Of a stretch of 64,000 nt of DNA, positions 31,038 to 39,102 are shown one piece after another. The notes beneath the pieces are model-generated. The model saw nothing but the letters and a program-made list of their open reading frames with translations. It ran no database searches and was not told the origin of the DNA. The stretch comes from Pseudorhodoplanes sinuspersici (GTDB lineage Bacteria; Pseudomonadota; Alphaproteobacteria; Rhizobiales; Xanthobacteraceae). Every line of letters begins with the position of its first letter. Position 1 is the first letter of the stretch. The DNA lies in contig NZ_CP021112.1 of assembly GCF_002119765.1 (NCBI RefSeq), positions 3,900,501-3,964,500 on the forward strand. The letters run 5' to 3'. The translations under genes and the position numbers were made by a program.

Positions 31038-31856
31038 ATGACCAAGTCTCTCCGTATTCTCATCGTGTCCGATGTTCACCACAGATATGTCGATGCGCGG
31101 CCGAAGCTCTGCTCACAGGGGCTACAGCTTCTCGAACCTGTCGTTTCACAGACGATGGCTGGTGAATACGATCTTCTAGTCGACCTTGGGGACCGGATTG
31201 AAGATCTAGGACCTGAAGAAGATATCGGGCTGGCCAAGGATATCGCCGCAGTCTTCATGCAGGCCCGCGTGCCACGCGTCCACCTGATGGGAAACCACGA
31301 CAGCTATTTCCTGACGGCTCAGCACTGGTCCGACATCCTGCAGACAGAGATCGGATCAAAGATCATGGAGATCGCTGGTTACCGGCTGATCTTCTTCTGT
31401 CCCGATGTGGATAACCAGCGTGGACGTCACGATTACAATCTGGCGCCGTCCGAACTGGAATGGCTGTCCGGTGCGTTGCAATCGCCATTACCGAGCATCG
31501 TTTTTTCGCATGTGCCGCTGCTGGCCGGACCGTTATTCGGAAATTACTATTTCGAAGGCAAGCGCGGCCGTGCGGAGTTTCTCAATGCCGCCGAAGCCCG
31601 GATGATGCTGTCCAACAGCAACGCGATTTTGTCGCTGTCTGGCCATGTGCACTGGAATACCTGGCATAGTCTCGACGGTGTTCACTATGTGACGCTTCAA
31701 TCGCTGACGGAAAGCTTCACCACTCATCCTTTGCCCGCAGGGGCAAACACCGTGCTGGAGATTGGCGAGGACATTTCAATCGATGTCGGAGGTCTTGACC
31801 GCATGCAACTGCGTCAGCGGCTTCGGAGGAGCGGACGTCAGTGGTTGAAGCGCTGA
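31038..31856 (+). CDS. Calcineurin-type metallophosphoesterase
   Basis: This 272-residue enzyme shows the full two-metal motif set: SDVHHR near residue 10, LGDRIED, MGNHDSY, FSHVPL and SGHVHW. It should hydrolyse a phosphate mono- or diester; the substrate is not evident. The ATG at 31038 gives a short lead before the first motif. The sulfotransferase gene overlaps its end by 16 bp, which implies a joint job. One idea is removing phosphoadenosine by-product, but that is a guess. Confidence 0.87.
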   Translation: MTKSLRILIVSDVHHRYVDARPKLCSQGLQLLEPVVSQTMAGEYDLLVDLGDRIEDLGPEEDIGLAKDIAAVFMQARVPRVHLMGNHDSYFLTAQHWSDILQTEIGSKIMEIAGYRLIFFCPDVDNQRGRHDYNLAPSELEWLSGALQSPLPSIVFSHVPLLAGPLFGNYYFEGKRGRAEFLNAAEARMMLSNSNAILSLSGHVHWNTWHSLDGVHYVTLQSLTESFTTHPLPAGANTVLEIGEDISIDVGGLDRMQLRQRLRRSGRQWLKR

Positions 31857-32608
31857 CGAGTGCCCATGCCGTCATTCTCGGCTGCGGCCGCAGCGGCACG
31901 TCGATTTTCGGCGAGTTGTTCGAGAGCCTGCCGTCATATCGAGGCCGCTATCGTTTCGAGCCGGCTTTCGATGACCTGCGAACGATCGATTTCAAGGCCG
32001 GCCCCGTCGCGATCAAAGTGCCCAAGCGGTCGTCCGGGGAGAGGATGACCCCGGGTTTGCCATTCCTCTTGGAGGATTTGCTGGCAATTGTGCCGGAGCC
32101 GCGTGTCATCTTTTGGCAGGTCCGCCATCCGCTGGATGCCATCTGCTCGCTTCGGCCAGGCATTACGGCCGACTGGTCGCATAACCCGAAACCGCCGGAC
32201 TGGATGGAGTGGCAGAAGCGTCCCGTCATTATGCAATGCGCGCGACACTGGCAGCATATCAATGAGACCGGCTATCGTGCAGTCAGGGATATTGCAGCAG
32301 TGATGCATTACGAAGATCTGGTCTGCGATCCGCATTATTTCGCAAGGCAGGTTTGCGACAAGGCGGGCATCGATATGATCGATCATGCGGAGGGCATTGA
32401 GGCCTGGGCCGCGCGTGTCGGCAATGCCAAGTCGCCGGACAGCTATGAAGCCAAGCGTCAGACGCATTGGTCGCGGCAGGATCATACGACGCGCGTCGAA
32501 CGCTGGCGGGAAAACATGTCGCCGGAGGATGTCGAGATGGTGCGTCCGGTCGTCGAGACGGCGGCAAGGCTTCACGGCTATGACTTGCCGGAGCGGGTTT
32601 CAGCATAG
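31841..32608 (+). CDS. Sulfotransferase-like protein
   Basis: This 255-residue protein opens with HAVILGCGRSGTSIFGELF, the 5'-phosphosulfate-binding loop of PAPS sulfotransferases (GRSGTS about residues 16-21). It continues with RVIFWQVRHPLDAICS, matching the 3'-phosphate-binding R..RHP motif. It should transfer sulfate to a sugar or other hydroxyl. The GTG start at 31841 follows CGGAGGA. Lying just after the tail spike in a GTA cluster, it could alter a surface glycan or spike, but this is inference. Confidence 0.8.
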   Translation: MVEALTSAHAVILGCGRSGTSIFGELFESLPSYRGRYRFEPAFDDLRTIDFKAGPVAIKVPKRSSGERMTPGLPFLLEDLLAIVPEPRVIFWQVRHPLDAICSLRPGITADWSHNPKPPDWMEWQKRPVIMQCARHWQHINETGYRAVRDIAAVMHYEDLVCDPHYFARQVCDKAGIDMIDHAEGIEAWAARVGNAKSPDSYEAKRQTHWSRQDHTTRVERWRENMSPEDVEMVRPVVETAARLHGYDLPERVSA

Positions 32609-32631
32609 GCAGGAGAGGCTGTTACGATCCA

Positions 32632-33207
32632 ATGACAATATTACATGACGACGCGCCGCTGCGCGTCTTTCTCATTCGAGGGCTGGCCGGTGGCCGGCCC
32701 TTTTTCTTTTCCGGGGGCATGGATGGGCTTGCGCGCAAGCTGAAAGCAGCCGGTGTTGCTGCCAGCGTTCACGAGCAGGGCTCGTTCCTCCGGCCTTATG
32801 GCGAAGTCGGGGTAATTGCGACAACGGCTGTGGCGGCTGCACGCGATGGCAAGCGACCGATCCTGATCGGGCACTCGATGGGCGCCGATGCGGCGCTGAA
32901 AGTTGCGACGAAGTTATCAAGTGAGCGCATCGCCGTGCCGCTGGTCGTGTGTTTCGATCCGACCAGCTTTCGTGTGTTGTTTGGCCCGCCGCCGGTGCCG
33001 GCGAATGTCGCGCGAGCGCTCTGCTTTTATCAGAAGATCAGTCCGCTTGGACGCGGCGTCCTCAAAGTAGCGCCCGGCTTCAAGGGCGTCTTGATCCAGG
33101 AGCAAGTTGCCACTTTTCATAGCGCAATCGATGACGACCCCGTGTTACAGCAGCGGGTGATGGATGAAATTCAGCAATTGTCATTGTTGCGACAGTCCGT
33201 CGCGTGA
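32632..33207 (+). CDS. Small alpha/beta-hydrolase-like protein
   Basis: The 191-residue protein has the nucleophile elbow IGHSMGADAAL (Ser near residue 84), an FLIRGLAGG strand-turn at the start, and a late FHSAIDDDP segment supplying a candidate His. It resembles small thioesterase- or lipase-like alpha/beta hydrolases of unknown substrate found near GTA and phage lysis genes. No signal peptide is visible. Confidence 0.7.
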   Translation: MTILHDDAPLRVFLIRGLAGGRPFFFSGGMDGLARKLKAAGVAASVHEQGSFLRPYGEVGVIATTAVAAARDGKRPILIGHSMGADAALKVATKLSSERIAVPLVVCFDPTSFRVLFGPPPVPANVARALCFYQKISPLGRGVLKVAPGFKGVLIQEQVATFHSAIDDDPVLQQRVMDEIQQLSLLRQSVA

Positions 33208-33309
33208 TGGAGATCATTCCGTTATCGGCGTGTCATGAATGAACGCGATGGTGATTGGCTGCGACGGAACAGAGCGCCGCTTTGGGCCGCTCGCACAAGG
33301 AACACCGCC

Positions 33310-33375
33310 ATGTCTCTGATGGTCGCCAGTATTCTCGTCACCGGTCGCGCCTCTTCGGGCAGCCGGCCGAAGTAA
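33310..33375 (+). CDS. Possible 21-residue peptide
   Basis: MSLMVASILVTGRASSGSRP plus Lys is open from the ATG at 33310, with AAGGA about 10 bases upstream. The next hairpins are terminators, so a short transcript could carry it. Support is weak; there is no recognisable family. The rest of the 33208-33495 gap shows no gene. Confidence 0.25.
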   Translation: MSLMVASILVTGRASSGSRPK

Positions 33376-33410
33376 TTCGTTCCGCGTCACGGCCGGAAGG
33401 CCGGACCGAC

Positions 33411-33437
33411 AAAAGCCAGCCGTGAGGCTGGCTTTTG
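33411..33437 (+). terminator. Terminator hairpin, first of a tandem pair
   Basis: AAAAGCCAGCC-GTGA-GGCTGGCTTTT is a strong stem ending in TTTT. It follows the hydrolase gene and precedes a second terminator by 12 bp. Confidence 0.85.
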
Positions 33438-33449
33438 TATTTTGGGCTG

Positions 33450-33477
33450 AAAGCCGCGCCGCAAGCGCGGCTTTTTT
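33450..33477 (+). terminator. Terminator hairpin, second of a tandem pair
   Basis: AAAGCCGCGC-CGCAA-GCGCGGCTTTTTT has a GC-rich stem and six T residues. With the preceding hairpin it isolates the lysis genes from upstream transcription. Confidence 0.88.
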
Positions 33478-33495
33478 CATTTCAAGGAGATCGAC

Positions 33496-33594
33496 ATGGA
33501 ATGGATCGGCTGGGCGATTGTGATCGTCCAAATCGCGGCTCTGTCCGCTTATCGCTATTGGTCCGGCAAATGGCCGCTCAGGCTGGATCTTTAG
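33496..33594 (+). CDS. 32-residue membrane protein of lysis module
   Basis: The frame begins MEWIGWAIVIVQIAALSAYR and ends SGKWPLRLDL: one membrane helix with a basic, Trp-containing tail. AAGGAGATCGAC before the ATG is an excellent ribosome-binding site. It sits directly upstream of the endolysin and holin genes, so a small holin-like or antiholin role is plausible but unproven. Confidence 0.6.
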   Translation: MEWIGWAIVIVQIAALSAYRYWSGKWPLRLDL

Positions 33595-33603
33595 GGCGCG
33601 CAC

Positions 33604-34614
33604 ATGGTTGCATCGAATTATGAAGCCTCGCTCGTCCGCGTGCTGAAGCATGAGGGCGGCTATTCCAATCATCCGTCCGATCCGGGCGGCGCCACCAATT
33701 ATGGCATCACCATCGCCAGTTATGCGCGCTTCAAGGGGCGCGCGGTGACGGCCGCCGAAGTGCGAGCGATGCCGTTATCGGATGCAAAGGCGATCTACAA
33801 AACGAGTTACTGGAACGTCTTGCGCTGCGATGAATTGCCGGCGGGTCTCGATTACGCCGTGTTCGACTATGGTGTTAACTCCGGCCCGAGCCGCGCGACC
33901 AAGGTGCTGCAACGTCTGCTGGGACTTGCTGCGAGCGGAGCGATGACCGATGAGGTCATTGCCAACGTCCGTACGGCCAACCTGCCCACTCTGGTTGCAA
34001 AGTTGTGCGATGAGCGTCTTGCTTTCCTGAAATCGCTGAAGACCTGGCCCGTGTTCGGCGTCGGGTGGGGACGCCGCGTCTCCGATGTGCGGCGTGACGC
34101 CTTGGCGATGGCGAAGAGTGAGGCGGTTACGCCGGCTGCATCGTCAGCGGTAAGCGGCAAAGGACATGTTCCAGCACCGACATCCGTACGCACGACGACG
34201 ACGGCGGCGACGGTCGCCGCCGGAGCAGGCGCCGCACTGGCAACTCACGATGTGGGTGCACCGGCGTCGGTTGTTCTGGCAGTCGTTGCCATGAGTGCCG
34301 TGCTTGCTGTTGCCGGCTGGATCGGCTGGACCATCTGGCACAAGCGCAAGCAGGATGCCGCCGCGCCGCCTGTCATCGGCGCCAACGTCATAACCTCGTT
34401 CCGTCTTAAGCTAAAAGGATGGCGCACCGTTATCTTCGGTGGCGCGCTCACCGTGGCGGGAGCGTCTCTCGACATTCTCAATGCGCTGCAACTGGTCGAC
34501 ATCACGCCGCTGCTGCCGCCGGAGCACGCGCTGAAAATCATCGCCATCATTGGTGTCGCTACAGTGGCGTTGCGCGTGATGACGACAGGCCGGATCGGGC
34601 AGAGGGATTGCTGA
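33604..34614 (+). CDS. GH108 endolysin with C-terminal membrane region
   Basis: The N-terminal 170 residues of this 336-residue protein form a GH108 (DUF847) muramidase with catalytic Glu in KHEGGYSNHPSDPGGATNYG (E17) followed by a peptidoglycan-binding end (FGVGWGRRVSDVRRDALAMA). After an Ala/Thr-rich linker there are about three hydrophobic helices (near 215-245, 275-295 and 310-325). Attachment of a lysin to a membrane domain is unusual and may keep it inactive until release. It starts 10 bp after the small membrane protein gene. Confidence 0.88.
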   Translation: MVASNYEASLVRVLKHEGGYSNHPSDPGGATNYGITIASYARFKGRAVTAAEVRAMPLSDAKAIYKTSYWNVLRCDELPAGLDYAVFDYGVNSGPSRATKVLQRLLGLAASGAMTDEVIANVRTANLPTLVAKLCDERLAFLKSLKTWPVFGVGWGRRVSDVRRDALAMAKSEAVTPAASSAVSGKGHVPAPTSVRTTTTAATVAAGAGAALATHDVGAPASVVLAVVAMSAVLAVAGWIGWTIWHKRKQDAAAPPVIGANVITSFRLKLKGWRTVIFGGALTVAGASLDILNALQLVDITPLLPPEHALKIIAIIGVATVALRVMTTGRIGQRDC

Positions 34615-34615
34615 C

Positions 34616-35050
34616 ATGCTGACATCGATCCTGCTCAGGCTTGTCGGTTGGCTCGGCGGTGGCGTGTTCGACACCCTGATCGGCCGCGTGGCGGATCACC
34701 TCCGCCAGAAAGCAAGCGACGATCTCGTCCGGTTTCAGACCGGCGTGCAGGCCGACACGCAGATCGCACTGGCACAGCTCAATGCGCAGATCGAGGCGCG
34801 GAAACTGCAGGCGCAGATCATGGAAGCGGATCGCGGCTGGTGGGTGACGTCCTTCATCCGGCCGTTGATCGTCTATCCTTGCGTCCTGCATTTTAGCGCC
34901 ATCGTGCTGGATTCAACATTCATGTTTGGCTGGGGCATTGCCAAGCTGCCGCCGCCTTATGACGGCTACGAGCAGGCGATCATCTTGTCGTTCTTCATCG
35001 CTCGGCCATTCGAGAAGGTGGCGCGGGTGTTTGCGGCAGGGCGGACGTAG
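34616..35050 (+). CDS. GTA-type 3-TM holin
   Basis: This 144-residue protein has an N-terminal hydrophobic segment, a long charged helical region (KASDDLVRFQTGVQADTQIALAQLNAQIEARK), then WWVTSFIRPLIVYPCVLHF and a third helix near the end with FFIARPFEKVARV. This is the pattern of the GTA holin family (holin of 3TMs). It would open the inner membrane for endolysin and particle release. It starts directly after the endolysin stop and closes the cluster. Confidence 0.88.
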   Translation: MLTSILLRLVGWLGGGVFDTLIGRVADHLRQKASDDLVRFQTGVQADTQIALAQLNAQIEARKLQAQIMEADRGWWVTSFIRPLIVYPCVLHFSAIVLDSTFMFGWGIAKLPPPYDGYEQAIILSFFIARPFEKVARVFAAGRT

Positions 35051-35121
35051 TATGCGGCAAATGGGCTTGGCGTGGCGCAGCCAGCTTCGTAAACAGGTCG
35101 ATCCTCTGGAGTCCAAGATCG

Positions 35122-35799
35122 ATGAATGTCCGCGATGCCGTTGCTTCCCGCTATTCCTGCCGCGCCTTCCTTCCCACACCGATCCCTGAAAGCACGATCC
35201 GCGAGATCATCGAACTCGCCGTGCGTGCGCCGTCGGCCGGCAACATGCAGCCATGGCGGATCGATGTGATCGCCGGCAAGAAGGTCGAGGCGCTGAAGGA
35301 TCTCTTGCGTCCGCGCATGGGCGAATTGCCGCGCGGCGAGGGCACCGAGTACACGATTTACCCGCCGGAAATGAATGCGACCTTCCGCAAACGGCGTTTC
35401 GATGTTGGCGAACGTCTATACAAGTCGATCGATGTGCCGCGCGAGGACAAGCCTGCGCGTTACCGGCAGTATGCCCGCAACTTCGAATTCTTCGGCGCGC
35501 CGGTCGGCATTTTCTTTTCGATCGATCGGACGCTCGGTGTCGCGCAATATTCCGACATGGGCGGCCTGATCCAGACGGTGATGCTGCTGGCGCGCGATTA
35601 CGGTCTGCATGCTTGTGCGCAGCAGGCCTGGGCTTCATGGCCGCAGGCCGTGTCGGCCTTCCTCGATTTGCCCGAGCACATGATGCTCTTTTCCGGTATG
35701 GCGCTGGGCTACGCGGACGAAACGGCTCCAATCAATTCCTGGCGAGCGCCGCGCGCGCCCGTGGAGGAATATGCGAGCTTTTCGGGGTTTGACGGATAG
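35122..35799 (+). CDS. Nitroreductase-family FMN oxidoreductase
   Basis: This 225-residue protein has the FMN-binding start DAVASRYSCRAFLPTPIP, followed by ELAVRAPSAGNMQPW. It carries the late block GLIQTVMLLARDYGLHACAQQAW and ends FSGMALGYADE. It reduces nitro compounds or quinones with NAD(P)H as a dimer. It lies outside the GTA cluster and seems to be an ordinary chromosomal gene. Confidence 0.9.
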   Translation: MNVRDAVASRYSCRAFLPTPIPESTIREIIELAVRAPSAGNMQPWRIDVIAGKKVEALKDLLRPRMGELPRGEGTEYTIYPPEMNATFRKRRFDVGERLYKSIDVPREDKPARYRQYARNFEFFGAPVGIFFSIDRTLGVAQYSDMGGLIQTVMLLARDYGLHACAQQAWASWPQAVSAFLDLPEHMMLFSGMALGYADETAPINSWRAPRAPVEEYASFSGFDG

Positions 35800-35861
35800 T
35801 GGATCACTGTGGAGCGCCAATATTCATGCGTCATTCAGGCGTCGAGGCCTAGTCGATTCCT

Positions 35862-36197
35862 ATGTCCATCCGCTTCCTTATCCTTGCTGCGGCGATGCTG
35901 ACCGCCGTCCTTGGCGCATCCGCATCGCAGGCGGCTGAACTGAAGGCCGTCGGCAAGCTGGCCGATGGGCAATGCCTCTCGCCGGCGCAGCGGCGCCACG
36001 TCTCCGCGAGCGGCAAGGTGGTTCCCCTGGGCAAGGCCATCCGCGCCGCCAAGGCCCGCCGTAGCGAGGTGGTCGATGCCAAGCTCTGCAAGGGGTCGAA
36101 AGGTCTCGTCTACCTGCTGACTCTGCTCGCGCATGATGGCAAAGTCACCCGTGCGACCGTCGATGCCGCGAGTGGAACTCTCGCGGAAGGCGGCTGA
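35862..36197 (+). CDS. Periplasmic PepSY-like protein upstream of FeuPQ (FeuN-like)
   Basis: The 111-residue protein has a signal peptide ending in ASQAAE and a short domain with VVPLGKAIRAAKARRSEVVD and KGLVYLLTLLAHDGKVTRATVDAASG, which resembles one PepSY unit. It lies 11 bp before the response-regulator gene. In Sinorhizobium a small periplasmic protein, FeuN, is encoded just upstream of FeuP/FeuQ and restrains the kinase. Position and export signal fit such a role, but sequence identity cannot be judged by eye. Confidence 0.65.
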   Translation: MSIRFLILAAAMLTAVLGASASQAAELKAVGKLADGQCLSPAQRRHVSASGKVVPLGKAIRAAKARRSEVVDAKLCKGSKGLVYLLTLLAHDGKVTRATVDAASGTLAEGG

Positions 36198-36208
36198 TCC
36201 GGAGGGCC

Positions 36209-36883
36209 TTGAAATTGCGTCTCCTCGTGATCGAGGACGATCCCGACCTCAACAGACAATTGGCAACCGCGCTGACGGAAGCCGGTTACGTGGTGGACCG
36301 CGCGTTTGATGGCGAAGAGGGGCATTATCTCGGTGAAACCGAGCCCTACGACGCCATTATCCTCGATATCGGTCTTCCCAAGATGGATGGTATCTCGGTG
36401 CTGGAATCCTGGCGTCGGGCCGGCCGTGCAACGCCGGTGCTGATGCTGACCGCGCGCGACCGCTGGAGCGACAAGGTCCAGGGCTTCGACGCCGGGGCCG
36501 ACGATTACGTGCCCAAGCCCTTCCATATGGAGGAGGTGCTGGCGCGTGTCCGCGCGCTGCTGCGCCGCTCGGTCGGACACGCCAAGAGCGAATTCAATTG
36601 CGGGCCGGTGCGGCTGGATACGCGGACCGGGCGGGTGGCGGTCGATGGCAGCCCCGTGCGGCTGACCAGTCACGAATACCGGCTGCTCTCCTATCTCATG
36701 CATCATACCGGGCGTGTCGTGTCGCGGACCGAACTGGTCGAGCATCTTTACGATCAGGACTTCGACCGCGACTCCAACACCATCGAGGTTTTTGTCGGCC
36801 GTATTCGCAAGAAGCTCGGCGTCGATGTCATTCAGACCGTTCGCGGGCTCGGTTATCTGCTGACGCCGCCCGATGCGCGCTAG
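36209..36883 (+). CDS. feuP: OmpR-family response regulator, FeuP-like
   Basis: The 224-residue product has a receiver domain with the phosphoacceptor D53 in AIILDIGLPKMDG, acidic EDD at 9-11 and K in VPKPFHMEE. It has a winged-helix DNA-binding domain with LTSHEYRLLSYLMHH and TIEVFVGRIRKKLGVDVIQTVRGLGYLL. A TTG start at 36209 follows GGAGGG. FeuP-FeuQ controls osmoadaptation and cyclic glucan export genes in rhizobia. The assignment rests on the kinase, on the small periplasmic gene and on proximity to cycHJKL. Confidence 0.75.
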   Translation: MKLRLLVIEDDPDLNRQLATALTEAGYVVDRAFDGEEGHYLGETEPYDAIILDIGLPKMDGISVLESWRRAGRATPVLMLTARDRWSDKVQGFDAGADDYVPKPFHMEEVLARVRALLRRSVGHAKSEFNCGPVRLDTRTGRVAVDGSPVRLTSHEYRLLSYLMHHTGRVVSRTELVEHLYDQDFDRDSNTIEVFVGRIRKKLGVDVIQTVRGLGYLLTPPDAR

Positions 36884-36892
36884 CTATCAGCT

Positions 36893-37024
36893 GTCATGCC
36901 CGCACTTGTTGCGGGCATCCACGTCTTCGCTTGGCGGCAAAGACAGGACGTGGATGGCCGGGGACACCGGGGATACAAGGCGTCAACGACGCCGTCTTGG
37001 ACGGCTATGCCCGGCCATGACAAG
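36893..37024. repeat. Dispersed palindromic repeat (GTCATGCCCGC type)
   Basis: The left end TGTCATGCCCGC and right end CCCGGCCATGACA are inverted. Inner arms GTCTTCGC.../ACGTGGATG and CGTCAACGACG give further hairpins. It is a common intergenic element in the group and separates the regulator from its kinase gene. Confidence 0.75.
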
Positions 37025-37035
37025 GTCGGTGAGCG

Positions 37036-38403
37036 ATGCGCGCTAACTCGCTGGCGCTGCGGCTCTTTCTCTGGGCCGCCGGCTGGACGCTCGCGATCAT
37101 CCTGGTCACTGGCATTTTATTGTCGTCGCTTTATCGCGAGGCGGTGGAGCGCGCCTTCGATGGACGGCTGCAGGTTTATCTGCGCACGCTTGTCGCCGAT
37201 CTGGCCGCGCCCGAAACACCCGATGACAAGCTGGCGCAAGGCGTCAGCGAACCGCTGTTCGAATTGCCGTTGTCGGGCTGGTATTGGCAGGTGACGCAGC
37301 TCGACAGTGCGAAGCCCGATATCCGGGCCTCTCGGTCTCTGTGGGATGGCGGTCTGCCTCGCCTGCCTGTGCCGACCGCCGCTGCGGCACTCGGTGTGCG
37401 CTCGGGCTATGTCAACGGGCCAGAAGACCAGAAACTGCGGCTGGTCGAACGCACGGTCGATCTCGGCGAAGAGGGCCATTATCTCGTCGCGGTGGCCGGC
37501 GACGCAGCGGAAATCGAAGACGATATCAGAAGCTTCAACCGCGCCTTGATCGTCACCTTCTGCGGTCTCGGGCTTGTCCTCCTGCTGACGACAGGCTTTC
37601 AGGTTCAATTCGGGCTGTCCCCGCTCAAACGCATTTCGCAACAGCTGGCCGCCATTCGCTCCGGCCAGGCCGAACGGCTCGAAGGCCGCTTCCCCGTCGA
37701 AATTGCGCCCTTGGCGCGCGAAGCGAATGCCTTGCTCGATGCCAATCGCGAAATCGTCGAACGCGCGCGCACCCATGTCGGCAATCTCGCGCACGCGCTG
37801 AAAACGCCGCTCTCCGTTCTCATGAATGAAGCATCCTCGCGTGCCGACGATCCACTGTCACAAAAAGTCAGCGAGCAAGCCGACATCATGCGCGACCAGA
37901 TTGCCCGCCATCTTGAGCGCGCGCGCATGGCGGCGCGATTGACGGTGATCGGCACGATCACCGATGTCGCGCCGGTGGTGCTGGCGATTGCACGGACGAT
38001 GGAGAAGACCAATCGCAACAAGGATCTTCGCCTCAAGGTCGATGTCCCGGAGGATGCGCGCTTTCGTGGCGAGCGTCAGGATCTCGAGGAGATGGTCGGC
38101 AATCTGGTCGACAATGCCTGCAAATGGGCGCAGTGGCGGGTCGCCATCGAGGTTCTGAAGGAACGGGCCGAGCCGGATCAGCAAGTCGTGCGGATCATTG
38201 TCGACGATGATGGTCCGGGCCTTTCGCCCGCAGAGCGCGAACAGGTGACGCGACGGGGACGCCGGCTGGACGAGACAAAACCCGGCTCGGGGCTCGGGCT
38301 TTCGATCGTGGTGGAACTCGCAGCGCTGTATGGCGGGACATTCACGCTCGGGACCGCGCCGATTGGTGGCCTGCGGGCGGAACTGGTCCTGCCGGCCGCC
38401 TGA
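37036..38403 (+). CDS. feuQ: Sensor histidine kinase, FeuQ-like
   Basis: This 455-residue membrane kinase has two membrane helices (residues about 12-35 and 165-190) around a periplasmic sensor domain, a HAMP segment, and a DHp helix with H253 in NLAHALKTPLSVL. The ATPase domain has N box VDNACKWAQW, G1 DDDGPGL and G2 KPGSGLGLSIV. It is the partner of the upstream regulator, though a repeat now separates them by about 150 bp. The sensor region would respond to periplasmic signals and to the small exported protein. Confidence 0.78.
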   Translation: MRANSLALRLFLWAAGWTLAIILVTGILLSSLYREAVERAFDGRLQVYLRTLVADLAAPETPDDKLAQGVSEPLFELPLSGWYWQVTQLDSAKPDIRASRSLWDGGLPRLPVPTAAAALGVRSGYVNGPEDQKLRLVERTVDLGEEGHYLVAVAGDAAEIEDDIRSFNRALIVTFCGLGLVLLLTTGFQVQFGLSPLKRISQQLAAIRSGQAERLEGRFPVEIAPLAREANALLDANREIVERARTHVGNLAHALKTPLSVLMNEASSRADDPLSQKVSEQADIMRDQIARHLERARMAARLTVIGTITDVAPVVLAIARTMEKTNRNKDLRLKVDVPEDARFRGERQDLEEMVGNLVDNACKWAQWRVAIEVLKERAEPDQQVVRIIVDDDGPGLSPAEREQVTRRGRRLDETKPGSGLGLSIVVELAALYGGTFTLGTAPIGGLRAELVLPAA

Positions 38404-38550
38404 CGCGAACCGCTTTCTTTACGATTTGGTGTCTATATCGGTGGCCGGATAAAGGGGCCGCGGCCTGACAATCGCCGCATTCCCTGTAGTTAAGTGAATG
38501 CCTGCCGCGAGCCTTGCGGCGTACCGGGGGAATCGGGGAAGGGGCGTTTC

Positions 38551-39030
38551 ATGCGTTTAATTGGTACCATTGTGGTGGCGTCGGCCATCCTTGCCGGCTG
38601 TGCTGGTAACCCCGAAACCGGAACTGGACCTCGCGAAAATACCGGAACTTTGGTTGGCGCGCTCGCTGGCGCGGCGATCGGTTCGCAGTTCGGCGGTAGC
38701 ACTGGCTCGCGCGTGGCGGCCGGTGTTGCCGGTGCCGCGATTGGTGGCTTGCTGGGCAATCGCATTGGCGCGGCCATGGACGATGAGGACAAGCAGCGCG
38801 CCTATTACGCGCAGATGCAGGCACTCGAAAGCGGCCCTGCCGGCGCCCCGACGGCGTGGGAGAACCCTGATTCCGGTCGCCGCGGAACGATCGTGCCGGG
38901 CCCGCAATATGACCGTCGCGGAATGCAGTGCCGCGACTATACCCACACCATCTATATCGACGGCAGGCCGCAGATCGCGCGCGGTGCCGCATGCCGCAAT
39001 CCGGATGGAAGTTGGACGCCGGTGGCGTAA
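38551..39030 (+). CDS. Glycine-zipper outer-membrane lipoprotein (17-kDa antigen family)
   Basis: The 159-residue protein has a lipoprotein signal with lipobox ILAGC (Cys about 15). A glycine-zipper segment follows (GALAGAAIGSQFGGSTGSRV and VAGAAIGGLLGNRIG). It ends CRDYTHTIYIDGRPQIARGAACRNPDGSW, the usual end of this family. It is predicted to sit in the outer membrane facing the periplasm, affecting envelope integrity. The ATG at 38551 starts the signal directly. Confidence 0.88.
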   Translation: MRLIGTIVVASAILAGCAGNPETGTGPRENTGTLVGALAGAAIGSQFGGSTGSRVAAGVAGAAIGGLLGNRIGAAMDDEDKQRAYYAQMQALESGPAGAPTAWENPDSGRRGTIVPGPQYDRRGMQCRDYTHTIYIDGRPQIARGAACRNPDGSWTPVA

Positions 39031-39102
39031 CCCACCGGAGCACCTAACCCGTTTTTAACGCACCTCGCGTATCACTCACGTCTTGAGTGCAAGCGTAGAG
39101 TG

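Noticed and set aside
33208-33495. Possible small RNA or tRNA between hydrolase and lysis genes
   Set aside because: Only two terminator hairpins and a weak 21-codon frame are visible; no cloverleaf or conserved RNA fold was seen.
6108-35050. Interpretation as an ordinary temperate prophage
   Set aside because: No integrase, repressor, replication gene or attachment-site duplication is visible, and gene order and families match GTA clusters; a degraded prophage cannot be fully excluded.
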